Source: Chersky-840 sp963848335
GTDB taxonomy: Bacteria; Actinomycetota; Acidimicrobiia; Acidimicrobiales; UBA8190
Length of the DNA: 64,000 nucleotides
Assembly (NCBI GenBank): GCA_963848335.1
Contig: CAWKDD010000002.1
Coordinates: 248,001-312,000 of the forward strand
Direction of reading: 5' to 3'
Shown here: positions 1-7,023 of the stretch, one piece after another
How positions within the stretch are numbered: the first letter of the stretch is position 1
Layout: each line of letters opens with the position of its first letter
The notes under the pieces: generated by a model
Told to the model about the DNA's origin: nothing
Seen by the model: the letters and a program-made list of their open reading frames with translations, nothing else
Database searches by the model: none
Translations under genes and position numbers: made by a program

Positions 1-441
1 CTGATGGCGGACCGACGCACCTCGTTCATCGTGGTGTCGACCCTCGAGGCCGTCCCCCTGCGCGAAGCCGAGTTCTTCGCGCAAGCCCTCAAGGACCGCC
101 GGCTGCACCTCGGTGCGATCGTCCTCAACAAAGTGCTCCCCGCCTACCTGCGCGATCCGTCGGGGGAGGTGGTGGCGGAGAAGCTGCGCGACCGGGCCGA
201 CGAGCTGGCCGAGGCCCTCGGGCCCAAGGTGCGCTCGGGCGACGTCGGCCAGATCCGTCGCGTGCTCTCCGAGGTGGGCCGGAGCTACATCGACTACCGG
301 GTCGTGGCCCAGCGCGAGGCCGAGCAACAGGCGGAGCTTGCCGAGGTGCCCGAAGCCCTGGTGAGCGTGCCGTATTTCGAGACCGACGTCTACGACCTCG
401 AGGGCCTGCTTCGCCTCGGCGCCAAGCTCTGGAGCCCGTGA
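1..441 (+). CDS. ArsA-family ATPase, C-terminal part (cut by window edge)
   Basis: The reading frame is open from base 1, so the gene begins outside the window and only about 146 C-terminal residues are visible. The segment STLEAVPLREAEFFAQAL followed by LGAIVLNKVLP is the typical end of the nucleotide-binding fold of ArsA/GET3-like anion-transporting ATPases, where the chain returns to a variable helical region and ends in a short strand (here VSVPYFETDVYDLEGLL). Such proteins are cytosolic P-loop ATPases; in actinobacteria they often occur as tandem paralogues of unclear substrate. The P-loop itself lies outside the window, so catalytic competence cannot be judged. The gene converges on the diguanylate cyclase that follows. 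Confidence 0.75.
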   Translation: MMADRRTSFIVVSTLEAVPLREAEFFAQALKDRRLHLGAIVLNKVLPAYLRDPSGEVVAEKLRDRADELAEALGPKVRSGDVGQIRRVLSEVGRSYIDYRVVAQREAEQQAELAEVPEALVSVPYFETDVYDLEGLLRLGAKLWSP

Positions 442-459
442 GAGGCCGGCGGCGCCCCC

Positions 460-1701
460 CTACGAGGCGGGGTAGTTGCCTCCGCCTTCGGCGTGCTGCT
501 TGGCGATGTACATGGCGCTGTCGGCCCGGCCGAGCAACGTCGCCGCCGTGTCACCGGGGCCAGGGTGGGCCAGGCCCACGCTGGCGGTGAGACGGAACGT
601 GCCCTCGGGTAGCTCGATCGGTCGCTGGATGCCCTCGGCCAGGCGCGCCGCCAGCGCCCTGAGCTCCTCGGGGTCCCGAATGGCGGCGACCACGACGAAC
701 TCGTCCCCGCCGTAGCGCGCCACCACGTCACCTTTCCGCACTGACGACTCGAGGCGCGCCGCCACCCTGCGCAGGAGCTCGTCGCCCGTCGTCCGTCCGT
801 AGTGGTCGTTGATGGGGCGGAACCCGTTGAGGTCGATGAACACCACCGCGGTCGTCGGGTTGCCGAGGCACCGCTCGACGTGGGCCCGCAACGTCACCCT
901 GTTGGCCAGGCCCGTGAGGGGGTCGAACGTCGTGAGCTCCTCGAGCGCCTCGCGGGTGGCACGCAGCTGGGTGATGTCGTGGCCCGACACGACGAGGCCC
1001 CGCACCGTGGGATCGTCGAGGAGGTTCACGATGCTCAGCTCGAAGGGGACGGACTCGTTCCCACCCCGGCGCATCAGGTCGACCTCGACGACGGTGGGGG
1101 CCCGGCTGAACGAGGGCACGTCGACCGAGCGCGACAGCGCCGCGGCCAGGCTGCCCTGGTCGTGTGGCGCCGCGAACTCGACCAGAGGCCTGCCCTCCAC
1201 CAGCTCCTGGTCGTGGCCGAGCAACCTCGTGATGGCGGCGGAGACGGACTGGATGCGTCCAGCCCCGTCCAAGAGCATGGTGACGCTGGCGGCGTTGTGC
1301 ACGATGGCCCTGAACTTGTCGACCTCGTCTGAGGCGATCTCCCATCGGCGTCGTTCGGTCAGGTCGCGCAGACACAGCACCAGGCCGCTGACCGCCGGCT
1401 TGTCGAGGAGGTTGGCGCCTATGACCTCGACGAGCCTCCAGCCGTCGTGGGCCCGCACCCGCAGCTCGACGGGCGTCCCCACCGTCTTGCCCTGAATGCT
1501 CGTCAGCGCCACCGCGGCGACCTCCTGGTCGTCGGGGTGCAGGAATTCCAGGCCGTCGACCCCCGTCATCCGGGCACTGTCCACCCCGAAGAGGCGCTCG
1601 GCGGCGTCGTTGGCCCAGATCAGCCGGGCGGAGGCATCGACCACGACCACGGCGTCGGGAAGCCAGACGGCAACATCCAGGAGGCCGCGCGATTCGATCA
1701 C
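460..1701 (-). CDS. PAS-PAS-GGDEF diguanylate cyclase
   Basis: Soluble 413-residue sensor protein predicted to make cyclic di-GMP from two GTP. Two PAS domains come first (about residues 10-120 and 130-245), then a GGDEF domain (about 255-410) with the intact active-site signature ARYGGDEF and the substrate loop FIDLNGFRPINDHYG. A feedback-inhibition I-site is present: RKGD lies exactly five residues before GGDEF. No membrane segment is visible, so the signal is probably cytoplasmic (redox, light or a small ligand bound by PAS). The frame stays open far upstream, but the GTG at 1701 has GGAG five bases ahead and sits just before the first PAS fold; the upstream extension is arginine/proline-rich noise on the opposite strand of another gene. 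Confidence 0.85.
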   Translation of the reverse strand: MIESRGLLDVAVWLPDAVVVVDASARLIWANDAAERLFGVDSARMTGVDGLEFLHPDDQEVAAVALTSIQGKTVGTPVELRVRAHDGWRLVEVIGANLLDKPAVSGLVLCLRDLTERRRWEIASDEVDKFRAIVHNAASVTMLLDGAGRIQSVSAAITRLLGHDQELVEGRPLVEFAAPHDQGSLAAALSRSVDVPSFSRAPTVVEVDLMRRGGNESVPFELSIVNLLDDPTVRGLVVSGHDITQLRATREALEELTTFDPLTGLANRVTLRAHVERCLGNPTTAVVFIDLNGFRPINDHYGRTTGDELLRRVAARLESSVRKGDVVARYGGDEFVVVAAIRDPEELRALAARLAEGIQRPIELPEGTFRLTASVGLAHPGPGDTAATLLGRADSAMYIAKQHAEGGGNYPAS

Positions 1702-2124
1702 CAGGACTCCATCGGCCGACGCGGCCCCCGGCCTTAGCCCGGGTATTCCCCGCTGCCTCTTCCCCGGGCACCGAGGCCTGGTGCCCCCGGCCCTCGTCGC
1801 ACCCCTCCCCCCTCGGCGTCGGCGCCACAGGCCGGCCCGGAGCCCGGAACCGGGGTCAGGTCCGACCGGGGTGCCCCGGGGGAGTCCGCGCCGGAGCCCG
1901 GTCCCCGGGCCGCGCCCGTGCCGGTCGGCGGGCCACGAGCGAGCCCCGTGTCGGGCGCGCCGGTGACGCGTGACCCGCGACGGGCTGCACGTCCCGGGGT
2001 GGGAGACCTCGGTCAGGGGTTGTGTCGCCCTGGATGAAGAAAGGCGTCGGGAATGCCGACACCAACGCATGAGAAATGGGCGCCGCCATGCGATGAGGGT
2101 TCCCGGTCCGGCGCGGGCGAAGTG
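1702..2124. other. Intergenic region between divergent genes
   Basis: About 420 bases separate the GGDEF gene from the next gene. The part nearest the cyclase is extremely GC-rich. I find no convincing ORF, hairpin, repeat or RNA gene here; promoters for both flanking genes should lie inside, but I cannot place a -10 box with confidence. Confidence 0.4.
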
Positions 2125-2910
2125 ATGACGATCAGGACCTGTGGATTCGCCTTCACCACGACCGGCCGGCCGTGCGCGAACCACGTGGCCGACGGTGTCC
2201 CGTGGTGCCGCGCCGGCCACCCGTGCACGTCGACCGCCTTCACCGACGACGAGGTCGGAACAGCTCCGGACCACTGCGACGCGCCACCGGTGTTCGCAGG
2301 GCGGGATACGAGGTCCCCGCGCCTGCCGAGCCGCAGCCGCCGCGCCACGGAGCTGCTCAGGCAGGCCATGGCGAGTGAGGACGCCGACGAGGTCGGGCTC
2401 CGTGCCCACCACGTCCTCGCCGACTGCGGGACCGCCCTGGCCTTGCTCGGTGGGGCCGATGCCTCGTCGGCGGCCCGCGCTGCGGTCATCCAGCGATTCG
2501 GCAGGGTCGGCGCGTTGCTCGTCCTCGGGTACGAGGAGCGGGGGCGGGCGCTTCTTCTCGGGCCCGAGGACGGGTCCTCGAACGGTCACAGCCGCGCCAC
2601 GCGCCACGGACACCGCAACGTCTCGCGGACCGACACTCGGGGCGCGGCGCGGTTCGACGACGAGCGACGCAACATCGAGCGGCTGGTGCGGGAATTCGCC
2701 GATCTCGACGCCCTCGGGCTGTACCTGCTCCTGGGCGAGATCGACCACGAAGGCGGGCTGGCCGACGACGAGGACGGAGCCGACGCCCACCGGTGGCTCC
2801 ACGCCACCTACGCGGTGGCCGCCCGAGACGGCACGCCCGAAGCCCACCGGGCCTACATGCGCGCCCTCGATCGGGTCATGCGCCTCGTCCGGCCCCTGGT
2901 CGCCTCGTAG
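2125..2910 (+). CDS. Hypothetical protein with N-terminal Cys-rich motif
   Basis: 261 residues, not recognised as a family. The first 35 residues carry four cysteines and a histidine in the arrangement TCGFAFTTTGRPC, then WCRAGHPC, which resembles the short zinc-binding motifs at the start of some actinobacterial proteins of unknown function. The remainder is acidic and helical, without membrane segments or signal peptide, and has repeated helix-forming stretches such as RRATELLRQAMASEDADEVG and RNIERLVREFADLDALGLYL. ATG at 2125 was chosen because the Cys motif starts right after it; an in-frame ATG at 2053 would add 24 residues of poor quality. Ribosome binding is weak. Coding is supported by the regular amino-acid composition and by the clean gap to the methyltransferase. 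Confidence 0.55.
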   Translation: MTIRTCGFAFTTTGRPCANHVADGVPWCRAGHPCTSTAFTDDEVGTAPDHCDAPPVFAGRDTRSPRLPSRSRRATELLRQAMASEDADEVGLRAHHVLADCGTALALLGGADASSAARAAVIQRFGRVGALLVLGYEERGRALLLGPEDGSSNGHSRATRHGHRNVSRTDTRGAARFDDERRNIERLVREFADLDALGLYLLLGEIDHEGGLADDEDGADAHRWLHATYAVAARDGTPEAHRAYMRALDRVMRLVRPLVAS

Positions 2911-2977
2911 GCCGTCCACCCTCGGGGTCCGGCTGCCGGGCTCCGCCGCCTACGATGCGGGCGGAGGGACCACGCCC

Positions 2978-3643
2978 ATGACCGACATCACAGATCCCGT
3001 GCTCGAGGCGTACGCGGAAGCACACACGACAGGTCCGGCCGACCACCTGCTGGCGCTGGCCGAGGAGACCCGGGCCACGTTGAGTTCTCCGCAGATGATG
3101 GTCGGGGCGCTCGAGGGCCGCTTTCTCGAGATGCTCGTCTACGCGCTGGCGCCGCAATGGGTGCTCGAGATCGGGACCTTCAGCGGGTACTCGTCGCTGT
3201 CGATGGCGGCGGGCCTTCCCCCCGGCGGACGCGTCACCACATGCGAGCTGAGTCCCGTGCACGCCGCGGCGGCTCGGGAGCACATCGCCCGCAGTCCGTA
3301 CGCCGATCGCATCGAGGTGCTCGAGGGCCCCGCGCTCGAAACAGTGCAGAAGCTCGATGGGCCCTTCGACTTCGTGTTCATCGACGCCGACAAGACGAAT
3401 TACCTCGCCTACTACCAAGCCGTCCTGCCCAAACTGGCGGCGGGCGGGTTGATCGCAGCCGACAACACGCTGTGGAGCGGCCGGGTGGTCGACCAATCCG
3501 ATCAGTCCGACGACTCCAGGGCCATCCGTGCCTTCAACGACGCCGTGGTGTCCGACTCCCGCGTGGTGTGTGTGCAGCTGCCCGTGCGCGACGGGGTCAC
3601 CCTCATCCGACCGCAACGCCGCGCCGTCACAGGCGGCCGGTGA
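2978..3643 (+). CDS. SAM-dependent O-methyltransferase (CCoAOMT/COMT family 3)
   Basis: 221-residue class I methyltransferase of the caffeoyl-CoA/catechol O-methyltransferase type. The SAM site is visible as WVLEIGTFSGYSSLSMA, followed by the acidic motif CELSP and the metal/substrate motif FVFIDADKTNYLAYY with the later ADNTLWSGRV, which supply the divalent-metal ligands in this family. The true methyl acceptor is not predictable. ATG at 2978 has GGAGGG about ten bases upstream, and a TACGAT -10-like box lies at 2951-2956; translation of the frame further upstream gives only shadow sequence. The next gene starts 27 bases after the stop, so co-transcription is likely. Confidence 0.88.
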   Translation: MTDITDPVLEAYAEAHTTGPADHLLALAEETRATLSSPQMMVGALEGRFLEMLVYALAPQWVLEIGTFSGYSSLSMAAGLPPGGRVTTCELSPVHAAAAREHIARSPYADRIEVLEGPALETVQKLDGPFDFVFIDADKTNYLAYYQAVLPKLAAGGLIAADNTLWSGRVVDQSDQSDDSRAIRAFNDAVVSDSRVVCVQLPVRDGVTLIRPQRRAVTGGR

Positions 3644-3670
3644 AGGCAGAGGGAACCCGACCCCGCTCCG

Positions 3671-4558
3671 ATGCTCGACTACCACTTGCACCTCTGGCCC
3701 CACGGCCAACGTGACACCGCTCCCACGCTCGATCAGGTGGCCGCCTACTGCGAGCGCGCCGTGGCGGCGGGCATCCACGAGATCGCGCTGACCGAGCACC
3801 TCTTCCGTTTCGCCCAGGCCGACCGGTTGCTGCGCGGCTTTTGGGACGACGAGCCCGACGCCGCCCTGCGGGTGTCGATGCAGCGTTACTGGGACGAGCA
3901 CGCCCGCGCCGATCTCGACGCCTACGTGGAGTGCGCGTCGGCTGCCAAGGACTCCGGCCTGCCGGTGGTGATCGGGCTGGAGGTCGACTACTACCGGGGA
4001 CGGATGGACGACGTCGCCACCTTGCTCGCCGGGTACCCGTTCGACGTCCTGCTGGGATCGGTCCACTGGCTCGGGGCATGGCGGTTCGACGACGTCGACG
4101 ACGCGCTGTCGATGGCGCAGTGGTCGACGCGCGACGTCGACGCGGCATGGAGCGACTACGTCACGGCCATCGAGGAGCTCGCCGCCACCTCCACGTGTGA
4201 CGTGCTGGCCCATCCGGACCTGGTGAAGGCCGCCGGTCATCGGCCCGGGGCGCCCGAAGCATGCTGGGACCGGCTGGTGGAGGCGGCGCTGCGTTCGGAC
4301 ATGGCGGCGGAGCTCTCCTCGGCGGGATGGCGCAAGCCCGCGGGGGAGGCCTACCCCGCGCCGGCACTGCTGTCGCGTTTTGTGTCGGCCGGCGTCCCGC
4401 TCACGACGGCCTCCGATGCGCACCGGCTGCCCGATGTGGCGCACCGAGCGGTGGATCTCGCCCTCATGCTCGACGAGCTGCAGGTGGGGTCCCTGCGCGC
4501 CTTTCGCTCCCGGCGCCCGGTGGACGTCCCTGTCGGCACCGCCGTGGTCGGGACATGA
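3671..4558 (+). CDS. PHP-domain phosphatase (histidinol-phosphatase-like)
   Basis: 295-residue metal-dependent phosphoesterase of the PHP superfamily. Metal ligands are recognisable in order: HLH in MLDYHLHLWPHG, TEH in IALTEHLFRF, the glutamate in VVIGLEVDYY, the histidine of LLGSVHWLG, LAHPD and the terminal TASDAHR. This arrangement matches HisK-type histidinol phosphatases, which remove phosphate from L-histidinol phosphate, but no other his gene is in the window, so another phosphomonoester is possible. Its stop codon overlaps the start of the following sensor kinase by four bases (ATGA), which indicates translational coupling. Confidence 0.82.
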   Translation: MLDYHLHLWPHGQRDTAPTLDQVAAYCERAVAAGIHEIALTEHLFRFAQADRLLRGFWDDEPDAALRVSMQRYWDEHARADLDAYVECASAAKDSGLPVVIGLEVDYYRGRMDDVATLLAGYPFDVLLGSVHWLGAWRFDDVDDALSMAQWSTRDVDAAWSDYVTAIEELAATSTCDVLAHPDLVKAAGHRPGAPEACWDRLVEAALRSDMAAELSSAGWRKPAGEAYPAPALLSRFVSAGVPLTTASDAHRLPDVAHRAVDLALMLDELQVGSLRAFRSRRPVDVPVGTAVVGT

Positions 4559-6120
4559 AGACGTCAGCGGAGCTCGCCGCCACCCACACCGGCCTCGACC
4601 TCGCCAGCCTCGACCACCTTCAACGTCTGCTCGGGTCGTGGGGCGTGCTGTCGGACCTGTCGTTCTCGGACCTGCTCCTCGTGGCTCCGGTGCGGGGGAC
4701 CGCCGGTGCCCAGCTCATCGTGCTCGGACAGATCCGGCCCACCACGTGGGCCACGCTCCTCCGGGTGGACCTGGTGGGCCAGATCGTCGAGAGCGCCGAC
4801 TGGCCGGTTGTGACCGAGGCCATCCAGTCGGGGAAGGTGTCGTCGGGCCTGGCGGTCATCCCCGTCCCCGTCCGGGTGCGGATGGCTTCGGCCGATCCCG
4901 ACGGGCGCGACACCGGAGAGGTGCCGGCGGTCCCCGACACGGCCCAGCTCGAGTGCGTTCCCGTGCGCCACGGGGGCGAACCCGTCGCCGTCATCGTCCG
5001 GGTGGCGCCACTGGAGGACCGGCGCCCCGGACGTCTCGAGCGCGTCTACCGCGACCTGTACCGAAGGCTCGCCCTCATGGTCATGGTCGGCGACTTCCCG
5101 TTCGTGGGCGAAGACTTCACCACCGAGGACGCGCCCCGGGTCGGAGACGGTCTCGTCCTGGTCGAACCGGGCGGGAACGTACGGTACGCCTCACCCAACG
5201 CCATGAGCGCGTTGCACCGCATGGGCGTGAGCGACGTGGTCGAGGGACGGCGCCTCTCGGAGCTGGGGATCGACGACACCGCGGTGAGCTCGGCCCTGCG
5301 GGCGGGCTGCCCGGTCACCGAGGAGGTGGAGCGCCGTCCCGACGTCATCGTCCTCTTGCAGTGCACACCCCTCCTCGAGCAGGACACGGTCACGGGGGCC
5401 ATGGTGCTGCTACGGGACGTCACGGACCTGCGCCGTCTCGACCGGCTCCTGCTCTCGAAGGACGCGGCCATCCGCGAGGTGCATCACAGGGTGAAGAACA
5501 ACCTGCAGACGATCTCGTCGTTGCTCCGGCTCCAAGCCCGTCGTCTCGAGCCCGGCAAGGGCCAGGAGGCCCTGCGCGAGGCCGAGCGCAGGGTCCGTTC
5601 CATCGCCCTCGTCCACGAGATCCTGTCGCGTGAGCCCGGCGACGAGGTCCCCTTCGACGAGATCGTGGGATCGCTGGTCCGGATGGCGGAGGACTCCGTG
5701 GTCTCCGGCGAGCGCATCGAGATCCAGGTGAAAGGAGACGTGGGCGAGGTGGCCGCCGACGTCGCCACGCCGCTGGCGGTCGTGCTGGCCGAGCTCTTGC
5801 AGAACGCCGTGGAGCACGCCTTCCCGTCGCTGTCGGGGGATTCCGTGTTCATCGCCAACAACGACGGTGAGGCGGTCGGCCACGTCGAGCTCGTGCTCGC
5901 CAACGATGGTGAGGACCTCACCCTGGAAGTCCGCGACGACGGATGTGGTCTGCCCGAGGGGTTCGACATCGACCACACCACCAGCCTCGGGCTCTCCATC
6001 GTCCGCGACCTCGTGACGAGTCAGCTGGCGGGATCGATCGCCATGACGAGCAACGGCGGGACCGTCGTGACGATCAACCTCCCGGCCCACCGACCCTCGA
6101 GCGAGACCGCGTCGCGCTGA
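4555..6120 (+). CDS. pdtaS: Sensor histidine kinase, PdtaS type
   Basis: 521-residue soluble kinase. N-terminal GAF-like region (about 20-170, SFSDLLLVAPVRG onward), a PAS_4-like domain (about 195-300), then a HisKA_2 dimerisation helix with the phosphoacceptor histidine in REVHHRVKNNLQTISSLLR and a HATPase_c domain with VLAELLQNAVEHAF (N box) and LEVRDDGCGLPEGF (G1 box). This is the domain order of mycobacterial PdtaS, whose partner PdtaR is an ANTAR-domain RNA-binding regulator. No PdtaR is next to it here, but two GAF-ANTAR proteins lie 30 kb away. Start ATG overlaps the upstream stop. The closing hairpin at 6124-6153 separates it from the convergent response-regulator gene. Confidence 0.85.
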   Translation: MKTSAELAATHTGLDLASLDHLQRLLGSWGVLSDLSFSDLLLVAPVRGTAGAQLIVLGQIRPTTWATLLRVDLVGQIVESADWPVVTEAIQSGKVSSGLAVIPVPVRVRMASADPDGRDTGEVPAVPDTAQLECVPVRHGGEPVAVIVRVAPLEDRRPGRLERVYRDLYRRLALMVMVGDFPFVGEDFTTEDAPRVGDGLVLVEPGGNVRYASPNAMSALHRMGVSDVVEGRRLSELGIDDTAVSSALRAGCPVTEEVERRPDVIVLLQCTPLLEQDTVTGAMVLLRDVTDLRRLDRLLLSKDAAIREVHHRVKNNLQTISSLLRLQARRLEPGKGQEALREAERRVRSIALVHEILSREPGDEVPFDEIVGSLVRMAEDSVVSGERIEIQVKGDVGEVAADVATPLAVVLAELLQNAVEHAFPSLSGDSVFIANNDGEAVGHVELVLANDGEDLTLEVRDDGCGLPEGFDIDHTTSLGLSIVRDLVTSQLAGSIAMTSNGGTVVTINLPAHRPSSETASR

Positions 6121-6123
6121 GCA

Positions 6124-6153
6124 CCCGGACGCGGTCGCGCCGATGCGTCCGGG
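6124..6153. terminator. Bidirectional hairpin terminator between convergent genes
   Basis: A perfect 9-bp inverted repeat, CCCGGACGC at 6124-6132 and GCGTCCGGG at 6145-6153 with a 12-nt loop, fills the 42-base gap between two convergent stop codons. There is no T-run, as usual in high-GC actinobacteria. Confidence 0.65.
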
Positions 6154-6162
6154 CCCGTGGGG

Positions 6163-6876
6163 TCAGTCCTCGTTGACCACTGAGAAGCGGTAGCCGATGC
6201 CGCGCACGGTGTGCAGCCAGCGAGGACTGGCGGCGTCGGGCTCGAGCTTGAGCCGGAGCCGGCGGACGTGCTCGGTGACCGTGGCCGGGTCCTGCCACTC
6301 CTGTGTCGAGCCCCACACGTGCTCGAGCAGCTCCTCGCGGGTGAAGACCTGGTCCGGTGTCGCCGCCAGAAACGCCAGGAGGTCGAATTCCTTGGGCGTG
6401 AGGTCGACTGCGGCGCCGCTCACCACGACCCTGTGCGCGGCCCGGTCGATCATGAGGCCTTCGTGCTCGATCTGGCTCGCCGTCTGCGTGGGCTGGCCGC
6501 GGCGCAGCACCGCCCGGATGCGCGCGTCGAGCTCGGGGAGCGAGCAAGGCTTCACGACGTAGTCGTCGGCGCCGAGGTTCAGCACCCGGACGCGTTCGGA
6601 CTCCTCGGCGCGACCGGTGAGCACGATGACCGGCAGCTCGCCGTCGCGCCGCAGCCGGGTGAGCACCTCCTCACCGTCGAGACCCGGGAGCCCGAGGTCG
6701 AGCACCACCAGGTCGTAGCGGCCCAGGCTCGCCTCCCGCAGCGTGCCGGGACCGTCGGCGGCCTCACCCACCCGGTAGCCCACCCGCTGGAGGAACATCC
6801 TGGTGGCCGTGCGGCTCGCCGTGTCGTCCTCGGCGACCAGGACCATGTGGTCGTCTTCGGTCAAAGTCACAGTCAC
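6163..6876 (-). CDS. OmpR-family response regulator
   Basis: 237 residues: receiver domain with acidic pocket VAEDD, phosphoacceptor aspartate in LVVLDLGLPGLDG (about residue 60), conserved threonine in VIVLTGRA and lysine in DDYVVKPCS, then a winged-helix DNA-binding domain (VDLTPKEFDLLAFLA ... VTEHVRRLRLKLE ... TVRGIGYRF). GTG at 6876 is chosen because a perfect GGAGGT lies six bases upstream; a later ATG in the same frame would remove the first ten residues. It is transcribed in the same direction as the hybrid kinase just upstream (147 bases away), which is its probable partner. Confidence 0.9.
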   Translation of the reverse strand: MTVTLTEDDHMVLVAEDDTASRTATRMFLQRVGYRVGEAADGPGTLREASLGRYDLVVLDLGLPGLDGEEVLTRLRRDGELPVIVLTGRAEESERVRVLNLGADDYVVKPCSLPELDARIRAVLRRGQPTQTASQIEHEGLMIDRAAHRVVVSGAAVDLTPKEFDLLAFLAATPDQVFTREELLEHVWGSTQEWQDPATVTEHVRRLRLKLEPDAASPRWLHTVRGIGYRFSVVNED

Positions 6877-7023
6877 AGGTCTACCTCCGGTCGCACGTCT
6901 TGCCGTCCCCCTGGTCGGGGTGCCCCCCCACGACCGGACCCAGCTTCGGCGTCGGGCCCGTCGTCCGCGGCGAGTGGGCGCCTGTCGTCCCCGACGAGCA
7001 CCTGCGCACCTCGCGACCACCCT

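Noticed and set aside
1702..2919. N-terminal extension of the GGDEF protein
   Set aside because: The frame is open but gives Arg/Pro/Gly-rich sequence opposite another gene; the GTG at 1701 has a good ribosome site just before the PAS domain.
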